This document shows positions 55,412-63,519 of a stretch of 64,000 nucleotides of DNA, piece after piece. Positions within the stretch are counted from its first letter, which is position 1, and every line of letters starts with the position of its first letter. This stretch comes from Thermoanaerobaculum sp. GTDB lineage: Bacteria > Acidobacteriota > Thermoanaerobaculia > Multivoradales > UBA5704. The DNA lies in assembly GCA_021154885.1 (NCBI GenBank), contig JAJKHS010000082.1:62001-126000 (forward strand). Reading direction: 5' to 3'. Below the pieces are notes generated by a model. It worked only from the letters and a program-made list of their open reading frames with translations, searched no databases and was not told the DNA's origin. The translations under genes and the position numbers were made by a program.

Positions 55412-56302
55412 ATGCCCGAAAAACACGACGGAAGTTACCGGCTGCTCTTCTCGCATCCCAGGATGGTGGAGGACCTGTTCCGCGGGTTCCTCCCTCTCGC
55501 TCGCCCTCCTGGCACTCTGGAACGACGGAGCGAGGTCTACCTCAGCGACCAGCTCGAACGGCGGGAACCGGATCTCGTCTGGCGGCTCCGCGGACCGCAC
55601 GGCGAGCCGGTCCTGTATCTGGTCCTGGAATTCCAATCCCGGGTCGATCGCCAGATGTCCCTCCGGATCTCGGTGTACACCGGCCTGCTCCAGCAGGATC
55701 TGCTGAAGAGCCGGGAAATTTCGCCCAAGGGGAACTTGCCCCCTGTTCTGGCCGTGTTGCTCTATAATGGATGGCGGCGGTGGACCGAAGGCGGGGATGG
55801 CTACCGGCTGATCGACATGCGCCGGGACCCGCTGCCGGCCGGCGAGGACAACCTGGTGGCTCTGCTCTGCGAGTTGGAGCGCAGCCAGACCGCCGAAGCT
55901 CTGGCAGGCCCGGTGGAGAAGCTGGCCCGGCTCCTGTCCGGACCCGAGGACGCAGACCTGAGGCGGGCGTTTCTCGCGTTCCTGCGCTATTCGCTCCTCC
56001 CGGCCCGGTTCCCGACGGCGCCGGTTCCTGCGATTCTTGATCTCGAGGAGGTAAGACCGATGTTGCGAGAGACGGTGATTGGATGGACCCGGGAGTGGAA
56101 GCGAGAGGGAAAGCAGGAAGGCCTGCAGGAAGGCCGCCGCGAGGGGGAGGTCCGACTGCTGGTCCGCCAGTTGGAGCTCAAGTTCGGTCCTCTGTCTCCC
56201 CGCGACCGGGAGCGGATCGACGCCACGGACTCGGACCGTCTCCTCGAATGGGGTGAGCGCATCCTGACCGCCCGGTCTCTGGCCGAGGTTTTCGGCGACT
56301 AG
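55412..56302 (+). CDS. Rpn/PD-(D/E)XK recombination-promoting nuclease (transposase_31-like) with DUF4351
   Basis: The 296-residue protein has the Rpn layout: HDGSYRLLFSHPRMVEDLFRGFL at the start, a nuclease core with EPDLVWRL and YLVLEFQSRVDRQM (Asp and Glu-x-Gln catalytic residues), PVLAVLLYNGWRRW, and a C-terminal DUF4351-like segment (EGEVRLLVRQLELKFGPLS...). Rpn proteins are DNA endonucleases that promote RecA-independent recombination, and many are mobile. The Met at 55412 has GGGTGGAG upstream. It is about 100 bases from tandem array 2. Confidence 0.85.
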   Translation: MPEKHDGSYRLLFSHPRMVEDLFRGFLPLARPPGTLERRSEVYLSDQLERREPDLVWRLRGPHGEPVLYLVLEFQSRVDRQMSLRISVYTGLLQQDLLKSREISPKGNLPPVLAVLLYNGWRRWTEGGDGYRLIDMRRDPLPAGEDNLVALLCELERSQTAEALAGPVEKLARLLSGPEDADLRRAFLAFLRYSLLPARFPTAPVPAILDLEEVRPMLRETVIGWTREWKREGKQEGLQEGRREGEVRLLVRQLELKFGPLSPRDRERIDATDSDRLLEWGERILTARSLAEVFGD

Positions 56303-57807
56303 TCCCCCACCTCCAACACCGCCCACCGCGGTGGACACCAGAATCTCACGGGCAGCACGGACATCCCCACCCCGGAGTTGACGTAGAGGGTCGTCAAACC
56401 CCGGGCGTTGGGCGCCGGGAAGTCGAAACGGCCGCGGTCGTAGTAGGCGCCCAGGGCCGAGCGGGTCGTCAACGGCCCGACGAAGGGGATCCTCACCTGG
56501 CCGCCGTGGGTGTGGCCGGCGATCACGGCGTCGATCCCCCGCCAGGCGGCTTCGCGCGCGACATCGGGGACGTGGGAGAGGACGACAACCGGCGTCCCCG
56601 GGGGCACCCGGGGGCTCCGCGCCAGGGCCATGGCGAGGCGCGTCCCCCGCGCTCCCACTCGAAAGCCCGCGGGCTTCTCGGCGCCGGGAGGCAGGACGAG
56701 GGGCTCATTCAGGAGCAGCCGGCCGTCGTTGCTCACGACCTTGAGATTGCGGTAGACCACGGTGCCGCCGCCCGAGGCCCAGAGACCCACCGTTCCGGCC
56801 AGGGGCCGGCGCGGGGAGTGGTTCTCGCCGTGGGCCTGCCAGGCGAGGGGCTCGGGGCCGTCGACCGGCCAGGCCTTGGCCAGCACCCGCAGACGATCCG
56901 GCAGCACCTCGGTGCACACCTTCAGGCGGTACCAGCGCCCCGGTTGGGGGCGGACGCCCGAGCTCATCCGGTCGTGCGGTCCGTCGAAACCTGAGCCGCC
57001 GGCGACCAGGGAGAAGGCGCCGGTCTGGTCCCAGCGCGAGCCGTCGCGGTGGAACTGGATCAGGCGATCGTCGCCCAGCACGTAGCGGCTGTGGACGGTC
57101 AGGCCCACGCCGGCGTCCTCATTGTCGATCCACGCGTCGCAGGTCACCTCGTAGCCGCTCCAGGAGAGCGGTCCGCCCGCGTCCGCGAGGCCAGCCGAGG
57201 AGGGATCAAAATGGCTGAAGAAATTCCGGTAGGGCTGGCCCCGCCGGGCACCGTAGAGGCGGGTCCCCTTTATTTTCAAGGGCTCGAACGGCGGCTTCCA
57301 CGCCCAGCCGAGCCAGTCGTCGCCCACCTGGGTGTTGAGGCCCAGGAGGAGGATGCTGCCGTCCGGTCCGATCCGCCGGCCTTCGTTGGACAGCCACTGG
57401 AGGCCCGCCCGGTCCAGCCGGTCGACCAGCTCCCCCTGGTGCTCGCTGTGCCCCTGGACGGCGTAGACCGGGGCGATGCGGCGCAGGGCGGAGACGAAGG
57501 CGGCCACGGCGGCGGCGTTGCGAGCGCCTTCGGGATCGGGGACGTCGTGGATCAGGTCGCCGCTGATGACGATGAGGTCCGGCCGGGCGGCGGCGACCTC
57601 GTCCAGGAGGCGGTGGAGGAGGGGCATGTCGCCCCGGATATGGAGGTCCGAAAGGTGGGCGATCCGCAGCCGCGGCGCCGCCAGCCCGATCCGCACCACG
57701 TCGCGGAAGAGGAGGAGGCGGGGCTCGATCCAAAGCGCGTCGGCGAGGCCCATAAGCGCGACCAGGGCCGCCGCCGGCAGCAGACGTCTCGTCAATCTTT
57801 TCCTCAA
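56299..57807 (-). CDS. Membrane-anchored metallophosphoesterase with a large inserted domain
   Basis: The 502-residue protein has an N-terminal hydrophobic anchor and a YkuE-type calcineurin phosphoesterase split in two. The first half (to about residue 160) has LSDLHIRG and ISGDLIHD; the second (from about 405) has LSHVPD and AGHTHGGQ. Between them sit some 230 residues with a concanavalin/LamG-like beta pattern (SGYEVTCDAWIDNEDAGVGL ... GTVGLWASGGGTVVYRNLKV). The usual GNHD/E motif is replaced by GHSEH (119-123). The TTG start at 57807 overlaps the rhomboid stop by four bases; homology and the overlap support it. Confidence 0.8.
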   Translation of the reverse strand: MRKRLTRRLLPAAALVALMGLADALWIEPRLLLFRDVVRIGLAAPRLRIAHLSDLHIRGDMPLLHRLLDEVAAARPDLIVISGDLIHDVPDPEGARNAAAVAAFVSALRRIAPVYAVQGHSEHQGELVDRLDRAGLQWLSNEGRRIGPDGSILLLGLNTQVGDDWLGWAWKPPFEPLKIKGTRLYGARRGQPYRNFFSHFDPSSAGLADAGGPLSWSGYEVTCDAWIDNEDAGVGLTVHSRYVLGDDRLIQFHRDGSRWDQTGAFSLVAGGSGFDGPHDRMSSGVRPQPGRWYRLKVCTEVLPDRLRVLAKAWPVDGPEPLAWQAHGENHSPRRPLAGTVGLWASGGGTVVYRNLKVVSNDGRLLLNEPLVLPPGAEKPAGFRVGARGTRLAMALARSPRVPPGTPVVVLSHVPDVAREAAWRGIDAVIAGHTHGGQVRIPFVGPLTTRSALGAYYDRGRFDFPAPNARGLTTLYVNSGVGMSVLPVRFWCPPRWAVLEVGD

Positions 57808-58514
57808 TACAGAGGCTCCGGCTGGCGTGGAGGCCGCCGGCCTCCTCCCAGCAGGAACAGTAGCAGGGGGCCGGCGATGAAGCCGCCGATGTGGGCGAAC
57901 CAGGCGACGCCGCCGGTCTCCGCCGTGGTGCGGGCGCCGAGCGAGGCCGCGCCGGAGAGGAGCTGCATGAGGAACCAGAAGGGCAGGAAGACCCAGGCCG
58001 GCACGTAGATCAGACGGATGAAGAAGCCGAGGATGAGCAGCGTCTGAATGCGCGCCTGGGGGTGGAGGAAAAGGTAGGCTCCGAGCACGCCCGAGATGGC
58101 GCCCGAGGCTCCCACTGCCGGCACCGTCGAGCCCGGGCTGGCCCACAGGTGGGCGAAGGTGGCGGCGAAGCCGGAGAGCAGGTAGAAGACGAGGTAGCGG
58201 AAGTGCCCGAGCCGGTCTTCGACGTTGTCGCCGAAGATCCAGAGGAAGAGCATGTTGCCGAGCAGGTGGCCCCAACCGCCGTGGAGGAACATGGAGACCA
58301 GGGCGGCGGAGAGGCTTGGGGCCAGCTCGCCGAGCAGGGAGCCGCCGCCGCCCGTGTAGCGCGCCGGCACGAAGGCCGCGGACATCACGAAGGCGTTGAG
58401 CCGGCCGCCCAGCGACAGCTCGAAGAAGAACATGAGGACGTTGGCGGCGATGAGCAGGACGTTGACGACCGGCGTCGTCGCCCGCTGCATTCCGACGTCG
58501 CGCAGGGGGAGCAT
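57804..58514 (-). CDS. Rhomboid family intramembrane serine protease
   Basis: The 236-residue polytopic protein has six to seven membrane helices with FLHGGWGHLLGNMLFLWIFG, the catalytic serine in GASGAISGVLGAYL and histidine in FAHIGGFIAG. It cleaves transmembrane substrates. Its end is coupled to the phosphoesterase by a TTGA overlap; it follows pyruvate kinase by 15 bases. Confidence 0.9.
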   Translation of the reverse strand: MLPLRDVGMQRATTPVVNVLLIAANVLMFFFELSLGGRLNAFVMSAAFVPARYTGGGGSLLGELAPSLSAALVSMFLHGGWGHLLGNMLFLWIFGDNVEDRLGHFRYLVFYLLSGFAATFAHLWASPGSTVPAVGASGAISGVLGAYLFLHPQARIQTLLILGFFIRLIYVPAWVFLPFWFLMQLLSGAASLGARTTAETGGVAWFAHIGGFIAGPLLLFLLGGGRRPPRQPEPLY

Positions 58515-58529
58515 GGGCCGATCCCCTCG

Positions 58530-60005
58530 CTAGGCGCCGCGGATGCGGTGCACCCGCATCAGGTTGGTCAGGGGCCGCTCGCGCACCGGGTGGCCCATGA
58601 GGATGAGGATGCGCTCGCCGGGCTTGACGAGCTGCGCCGCGAGGAGCTCGCGCTCCACCACCTGGACGATGTCGTCCAGGCTCCCCACCTGGAGCTCGGC
58701 GACGAAGGGGCGCACCCCCCAGACGAGCTGGATCTGGCGCGCCACCCGCTCGTCGGGGGTGAAGGCCATGATCGGCGACCGCGGGCGGTAGCGGGCCACC
58801 AGCCGGGCGGTGAAGCCGCGCTGGCTGAAGGCCACGATGCGGCTGACGCGGAGCTGCTCGGCGGCGTAGACGGCCGCGGCCGACACCATGTCCGGCACCT
58901 CCAGGGCGAGCTCGTCGTCCGCGGCGTGGCCGTCGGGCTCCATCTCGAAGGTGCGCCGGGCGTGGACGTGTCCCAGGGGCTGGAGGGTGTGGCGCTCGGA
59001 GCTCTGCCCGGCGTAATCCTCCGCCTCCTGGACGATCCGCGCCATGGTCTGGACCACCGCCACCGGGTACTGGCCGGCCGCGGTCTCGCCCGAGAGCATG
59101 AGGACGTCGGCGCCGTCGAGGACGGCGTTGGCCACGTCCGTGGCCTCGGCGCGGGTGGGCCGCGGCTGCTCGATCATCGACTCCAGCATCTGGGTGGCCA
59201 CGATCACCGGCTTGCCGGCCAGGCGGCCGGCGGCGACGATCTTCTTCTGCAAGACCGGCACCTGGTAGAGCGGGACCTCCACCCCGAGATCGCCGCGGGC
59301 CACCATCAAGCCGTCGGCGGCCTCGGCGATCTCCGCCAGATGCTCGATGGCCGTGGCGCGCTCGATCTTGGCGATGATCGGGATGCGCCCCCCGGCCGCC
59401 GTGACCACGGCGCGCACGGCCTCCAGGTGCGCGGCCTCGCCGACGTAGCTGGCGGCCAGGTAGTCCGCGTTTTCGGCCACGGCGAAGGCGACGTCGGAGC
59501 GGTCCTTGTCGGAGATCTCGAAGGGGAGAGCGCTGTCCGGGAGGTTGATTCCCTTGCGGGTCCGCACCGGGCCGCCGTTGACCACCCGGGCGCGCACCCG
59601 GTCGCCCGCCTTGGACTCGATTTTCAGCTCGATCAGACCGCCGTCGATGAGCACCCGTTCGCCCGCGGCGAGGTGCTCGACGATGCCGGAGTCGACCGGC
59701 AGCTCGGCACCGGAGGATTCGGGGCCGAGGACGACCTCCTGGCCGGGCGCGAGCAGGCGGGGCTCGTCGGGGATCTGGCCCAGCCGGTAGCGGGGCCCCA
59801 TGAGGTCGAGGACCACGGGGAGGTGGCACCTCTCTTCGGCCGCCACCCGCCGCACCCGCAGGAGGGTCTCCCGGTGTTGCTCCTGGGTGCCGTGCGACAG
59901 GTTCAGGCGAACGAGGTCGACGCCCGCCCGCACCAGCTCCCGCAGCACCCCCTCGTCCCGGGAGGCCGGCCCCAGCGTCGCCATGATCTTCGCCCGGCGC
60001 TCCAT
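58530..60005 (-). CDS. pyk: Pyruvate kinase
   Basis: The 491-residue enzyme converts phosphoenolpyruvate and ADP to pyruvate and ATP. It has MATLGPASRDEGVLRELVRAG, LNLSHG, IIAKIERATAIEHL (catalytic Lys), GLMVARGDLGVEVP and VIVATQMLESMIEQPRPTRAE. The usual LDTKGPEIRTG is changed to LDLMGPRYRLG, so the Thr that coordinates K+ and Glu117 are replaced (Leu and Arg), a pattern related to K+-independent enzymes. About 25 extra residues lie before the C-terminal domain. A quite divergent isozyme is likely. Confidence 0.88.
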   Translation of the reverse strand: MERRAKIMATLGPASRDEGVLRELVRAGVDLVRLNLSHGTQEQHRETLLRVRRVAAEERCHLPVVLDLMGPRYRLGQIPDEPRLLAPGQEVVLGPESSGAELPVDSGIVEHLAAGERVLIDGGLIELKIESKAGDRVRARVVNGGPVRTRKGINLPDSALPFEISDKDRSDVAFAVAENADYLAASYVGEAAHLEAVRAVVTAAGGRIPIIAKIERATAIEHLAEIAEAADGLMVARGDLGVEVPLYQVPVLQKKIVAAGRLAGKPVIVATQMLESMIEQPRPTRAEATDVANAVLDGADVLMLSGETAAGQYPVAVVQTMARIVQEAEDYAGQSSERHTLQPLGHVHARRTFEMEPDGHAADDELALEVPDMVSAAAVYAAEQLRVSRIVAFSQRGFTARLVARYRPRSPIMAFTPDERVARQIQLVWGVRPFVAELQVGSLDDIVQVVERELLAAQLVKPGERILILMGHPVRERPLTNLMRVHRIRGA

Positions 60006-60029
60006 GACGGCGGAGTATACAGGGCACGC

Positions 60030-60323
60030 TCAGCGGGAATGGCGGGCCACGTACTCTCGCAACACACTGTCCATTCGTGCCTGCCAACCCTCGCCAGTCG
60101 ACTTGAAGAACTCGACGACTTCGGGGCTGTAGCGCACCGACAGCAACTGTTTTTTCCTCGCCGACTTCGGCCGTCCGCGTAGCACACGCAACGGCACCAT
60201 GGCTTGGAGCTGCTCATCGGTCAGAGGCTGTGCATCAGGGTCCGCCTCTGCGGCGGCAACGATGACTGCATCCTCTTCCGGCGTGGGCAGCCTGACGATT
60301 GGCCGCTTAGACGTTTTCGACAT
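60030..60323 (-). CDS. brnA: BrnA-type antitoxin
   Basis: The 97-residue protein has a disordered N-terminus and the BrnA C-terminal part: KKQLLSVRYSPEVVEFFKSTGEGWQARMDSVLREYV, a ribbon-helix-helix type DNA-binding and dimer region. It overlaps brnT by 17 bases and is translated after it, the usual toxin-first order for brnTA. Confidence 0.88.
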   Translation of the reverse strand: MSKTSKRPIVRLPTPEEDAVIVAAAEADPDAQPLTDEQLQAMVPLRVLRGRPKSARKKQLLSVRYSPEVVEFFKSTGEGWQARMDSVLREYVARHSR

Positions 60324-60582
60324 AGTGCTTCACCTCGCGACGCTCGGCTCGGCGCAGGCTGATGATTCGCCGCACCTCGCCACGATCCACAAAGGCCACG
60401 TAGTACAGAGTGTCTGCTGCAGGCGCGAGCGCAATCATCCGCACCTCGTCGTATGCAAACCGATCATCCACCCATACCAGCGCGGCATCCCAATCGAGCT
60501 GGCCCGCCAGGACCAGTGACACGCCATGCCTCGCCACATTGGCCGCGTCCTTGGCGGGATCGAACTCGATCAGCATGGCCAT
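60307..60582 (-). CDS. brnT: BrnT-type ribonuclease toxin
   Basis: The 91-residue product has the BrnT signature: IEFDPAKDAANVARHGVSL, a central D.....V.VDDRFAYDEVRMIA, and the end YYVAFVDRGEVRRIISLRRAERRE. BrnT is a RelE-like RNase that halts translation. Two ATG codons (60582 and 60576) are possible; the -10 box ends only five bases before the first, so the second may be used. Confidence 0.9.
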   Translation of the reverse strand: MAMLIEFDPAKDAANVARHGVSLVLAGQLDWDAALVWVDDRFAYDEVRMIALAPAADTLYYVAFVDRGEVRRIISLRRAERREVKHYVENV

Positions 60583-60587
60583 GACAT

Positions 60588-60615
60588 AGTGTAGCTACAG
60601 AAATAAGGCTGTCAA
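60588..60615 (-). promoter_or_regulatory. brnTA promoter with overlapping palindrome
   Basis: On the minus strand TTGACA (60615-60610), 16 bases and TACACT (60593-60588) form a good sigma70 promoter. The 10-bp palindrome TGTAGCTACA (60590-60599) covers the -10 box and is a likely BrnA operator. The transcript would be leaderless or nearly so. Confidence 0.65.
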
Positions 60616-60703
60616 CCAACCTTGGGGCGCTGCTTCTGCACCAAGGACCTCGCTTCCCGTGCGGCGAGGAGCTTCGTGCTACCATTCCGCTCCCTGAAAC
60701 GGC

Positions 60704-60730
60704 AGGGCGGGACGGTGTCCAACCCGCCCT
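60704..60730 (+). promoter_or_regulatory. Hairpin in the ffh leader
   Basis: AGGGCGGG (60704-60711) and CCCGCCCT (60723-60730) form a perfect 8-bp stem with an 11-base loop, ending 21 bases before the ffh ATG. There is no T-tract. A TACCAT box at 60680-60685 could be the -10. The hairpin may affect translation or message stability. Confidence 0.4.
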
Positions 60731-60751
60731 CACGGCAACGAGGTTTTCTCC

Positions 60752-62086
60752 ATGTTCGACGGTCTTCAGAACAAGCTCCAGGACGTCTTCCGGAATCTCA
60801 AGGGCGAGGGCCGGGTCACCCCCGAGGCGCTCGACGCGGCGCTGCGCCAGATCCGGCTGGCCCTGCTCGAGGCCGACGTGCACTTCCGGGTGGTCAAGCC
60901 CTTCATCGAGCGGGTGCGGGAGCGGGCTGGAGGCCAGGAGGTCCTGGAGAGCCTGACGCCGGCGCAGCAGGTGGTGAAGATCGTCCGCGACGAGCTCGCC
61001 TCGCTGCTCGGCGACGAGGGGACGGAGCTGCGCCTCGACGGCCGGCCCGCCGTCGTCATGCTCTGCGGCCTCCAGGGCTCGGGCAAGACGACCACCGCCG
61101 GCAAGCTCGCCAAACGCCTGAAGAAGAACGGCCGCCATCCGCTGCTGGTGGCGGGCGACCTGCAGCGCGCCGCCGCCGTGGAGCAGTTGAAGCAGGTGGG
61201 CAAAGGGGTCGACGTGCCGGTCCTGGAGCCCGAGCCGGGGGAGAAGGTGATCGCTCTCGGCGCCCGGGCCCTGAACGTCGCCCGCCAGCGCGGCCACGAC
61301 GTGGTCATCATGGATACCGCCGGCCGCCTGCACGTGGACACGGCGCTGATGGACGAGATCAAGCGCCTCGCGGACGAGATCAAACCCCACGAGATCCTCT
61401 TCGTGGCCGACTCGATGACCGGCCAGGACGCGGTGAAGAGCGCCGAGCAGTTCGCCCAGGTGCTGCCGCTCACCGGCGCCATCCTCACCAAGCTCGACGG
61501 CGACTCGCGCGGCGGCGCGGCGCTCTCCATCCGCACCGTGGCCCGGGTGCCCATCCGCTATGTGGGCGTGGGCGAGAAGGCGGACGACTTCGAGCTCTTC
61601 CATCCCGAGCGCATGGCCTCGCGGATGATCGGCATGGGCGACGTCCTGTCGCTCATCGAGGCCGCCGAGCGCGGGCTCGACTCCGCCGAGACCGAGCGCC
61701 TGGCCAAGCGTATCGTCAACCAGCAGTTCACCCTGGAGGACCTGCGCGACCAGCTCCGGCAGCTCAAGAAGCTGGGTCCGCTCGCCTCGGTGCTGGAGAT
61801 GCTGCCCAAGGTCGGCCCCCTGCGCGGGCTCGACTCCGCGAACGTGGATGAGAGCGGCCTCAGGAAGGTGGAGGCGATCATCAACTCCATGACGCCGCTG
61901 GAGCGCCGCCGGCCGGACGTCTTGAACGGTGGCCGCAAGAAGCGGATCGCCATGGGCTCCGGCACCTCGGTCGCCGAGATCAACCGCCTGCTCAAGCAGT
62001 ACCGGACGATGCAGAAGATGATGAAGGGCGTCCAGGGCAAGTGGCTGAAGCGGGCGATGGGGATGAGCGGCGGGGCGCGGGCGTAG
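60752..62086 (+). CDS. ffh: Signal recognition particle GTPase Ffh
   Basis: The 444-residue protein has the N domain, the GTPase with GLQGSGKTTTAGKLA (P-loop), DTAGRLHVD and TKLDGDSRGGAALS, and an M domain ending with GSGTSVAEINRLLKQYRTMQKMM, which binds the 4.5S RNA and signal peptides. It targets membrane and exported proteins. Length is typical. No 4.5S RNA gene was recognised nearby. Confidence 0.96.
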   Translation: MFDGLQNKLQDVFRNLKGEGRVTPEALDAALRQIRLALLEADVHFRVVKPFIERVRERAGGQEVLESLTPAQQVVKIVRDELASLLGDEGTELRLDGRPAVVMLCGLQGSGKTTTAGKLAKRLKKNGRHPLLVAGDLQRAAAVEQLKQVGKGVDVPVLEPEPGEKVIALGARALNVARQRGHDVVIMDTAGRLHVDTALMDEIKRLADEIKPHEILFVADSMTGQDAVKSAEQFAQVLPLTGAILTKLDGDSRGGAALSIRTVARVPIRYVGVGEKADDFELFHPERMASRMIGMGDVLSLIEAAERGLDSAETERLAKRIVNQQFTLEDLRDQLRQLKKLGPLASVLEMLPKVGPLRGLDSANVDESGLRKVEAIINSMTPLERRRPDVLNGGRKKRIAMGSGTSVAEINRLLKQYRTMQKMMKGVQGKWLKRAMGMSGGARA

Positions 62087-62451
62087 GAGCTAGGGAGCCT
62101 GCGCGGCAGAAACAAGAAGCAAGGACGTAAAGGACATCAGGGACGGCAAGGACCTCCTTTTGCGCCCAGGCTCGACAGGAATGCCTGTCCGGCTGCCCCT
62201 GCGCCTTCTTCACCTGTAAACCGGCGAGCTGCTGGTCGGACTGCTCCTGTCCGATCTTCTGCTGAGCCCGGCGCCGGCCAGGGAGTCCAGGCCCTGCCGG
62301 CCCCTCCGGTTTTGCGATCCGCCCGATCCCTGCTACACTCACCCGTCTTTGCGCGCCCTCCCTCGGCGGAGGGCCCGGGAGTGCTCCGCGCGGCATCGGC
62401 CGCGCACGGGTCTCGCGCGACGCAACACAGAGAAATTTGGAGGCTTTAAAG
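62087..62451. other. Non-coding spacer with 9-bp repeats, upstream of rpsP
   Basis: No gene is convincing in this spacer. It starts with four 9-bp units of the GGACNNCAA type (62119-62155), the same family as at 2446. A small inverted repeat (GACAGG-AAT-GCCTGTC) follows. TTTGCG (62311-62316), 17 bases and TACACT (62334-62339) are a candidate promoter for the rpsP operon with a leader of about 105 bases. A Gln-rich minus-strand frame near 62160-62290 has no start codon. Confidence 0.6.
62119..62155 (+). repeat. 9-bp repeats downstream of ffh
   Basis: GGACGTAAA, GGACATCAG, GGACGGCAA, GGACC follow one another at exact 9-bp spacing, the same unit as in the arrays at 2446 and 46104. Confidence 0.75.
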
Positions 62452-62694
62452 ATGCTGACGATTCGGCTGCGCCGCATGGGCGCCCGGAACAACCCCTTCT
62501 TCCGCGTGGTGGTGTCGGACTCGCGCAACACCCCGACGGCCGCCGCAGTGGAGGAGATCGGTCACTACGACCCCACGAAGAACCCCGCGCAGGTGACGAT
62601 CGACGCCGCCCGCGCCGACCACTGGATCGGCAAGGGCGCCCAGATGTCTCCCACGGTCAAGAAGCTGCTGGCCCAGACCCGGAAGAGCGCCTGA
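62452..62694 (+). CDS. rpsP: 30S ribosomal protein S16
   Basis: The 80-residue protein starts at the ATG at 62452, with GGAGG eight bases before it; an in-frame ATG at 62437 would lie ahead of that ribosome-binding site. It has LTIRLRRMGARNNPFFRVVVSDSR, PTAAAVEEIGHYDP and DHWIGKGAQMSPTVKKLL, all typical for S16. It heads rpsP-khpA-rimM-trmD, a common order. Confidence 0.96.
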   Translation: MLTIRLRRMGARNNPFFRVVVSDSRNTPTAAAVEEIGHYDPTKNPAQVTIDAARADHWIGKGAQMSPTVKKLLAQTRKSA

Positions 62695-62696
62695 AC

Positions 62697-62942
62697 GTGC
62701 CCGAGCTCGCCGACGACGTCAAGGAGCTGGCCCGGCTGCTGGTGGACGAGCCCGATGCCGTGGAGGTGGAGGAGGTCCCGAACCGGCGGGGGGGCGGCAT
62801 CCTGGAGCTGAAGGTCGCCCCCGACGACCTGGGCAAGGTGATCGGCCGCCAGGGGCGGACGGCACGGGCGATGCGCACGCTGCTGGAGACCCGCGAGGAC
62901 CGGCGGGGAGTGCGCCATGAGCTCGAAATCCTCGAAGACTGA
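62697..62942 (+). CDS. khpA: KH-domain RNA-binding protein KhpA
   Basis: The 81-residue protein begins at the GTG at 62697, two bases after rpsP. The KH core is LKVAPDDLGKVIGRQGRTARAMRTLL with the invariant GxxG (GRQG). KhpA binds diverse RNAs, often with KhpB. Its position between rpsP and rimM is conserved in many bacteria. It overlaps rimM by 26 bases. Confidence 0.93.
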   Translation: MPELADDVKELARLLVDEPDAVEVEEVPNRRGGGILELKVAPDDLGKVIGRQGRTARAMRTLLETREDRRGVRHELEILED

Positions 62943-63519
62943 CGCCGGCGGACCCTCCTCAGCGGGGCGGGACGACCTGCCGGAGACCGTCACCGTGGGC
63001 CGGGTGCTGCGCCCTCAAGGGGTGCGCGGCGAGGTGGTGGTCGAGGTGCTCTCGGACGTGGCGGACCGCTTCGCGAAGGGCAGCCGGCTGCTGGCTGTCC
63101 GCGAAGACCGCGAGGATCGCGACGGGCAACCGCCGCTGTCGCTGGAGGTGGCCGCGAGCCGCGCCCACAAGAGCGGCGCGGTGGTGCGCTTCGCAGGGTG
63201 CGAGGATCGCGACCGGGCCGAGGAGCTGCGCGGCCTCTGGCTGGAGGTCCCCCGCTCCCAGGTGCCCGCGGCAGAGGCCGGCACCTACTACCAGTACGAG
63301 CTGCTCGGCTGCCTCTGCCGCGTGAGCGGCGAGGAGCTGGGGCGGGTCGCCGAGGTGGTGGAGGACGGCGGCGGCCTGCTGCTGATCGTCGAGGGGGAGG
63401 GGCGGCGGATTCCGGTGCCGTTCGTGCGCGAGTTCCTGCGCGAGGTGGACGTGGCGGGAGCGCGGATCGAGCTGGAGCTGCCGCCGGGGCTGGTCGAGAC
63501 ATGCGCGTCCAGGTCCTGA
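62917..63519 (+). CDS. rimM: 16S rRNA processing/maturation factor RimM
   Basis: The 200-residue protein has the RimM N-terminal barrel ([21 protein letters not shown]), the central [17 protein letters not shown] and a PRC-barrel ([21 protein letters not shown] then [11 protein letters not shown]). It assists 30S subunit maturation with S19. An extra Ser/Asp-rich N-terminus of about 20 residues is present. It overlaps khpA and trmD. Confidence 0.93.
   Translation: MSSKSSKTDAGGPSSAGRDDLPETVTVGRVLRPQGVRGEVVVEVLSDVADRFAKGSRLLAVREDREDRDGQPPLSLEVAASRAHKSGAVVRFAGCEDRDRAEELRGLWLEVPRSQVPAAEAGTYYQYELLGCLCRVSGEELGRVAEVVEDGGGLLLIVEGEGRRIPVPFVREFLREVDVAGARIELELPPGLVETCASRS

Noticed and set aside
60583-60751. 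Possible 4.5S (SRP) RNA gene upstream of ffh
   Set aside because: The hairpin here lacks the conserved SRP tetraloop and the internal-loop sequence of 4.5S RNA. Only a short GC stem is present.
62160-62290. Gln-rich minus-strand frame upstream of rpsP
   Set aside because: It has no start codon, and its extent is bounded only by repeats and overlapping gene ends. It may be a remnant but cannot be supported as a gene.
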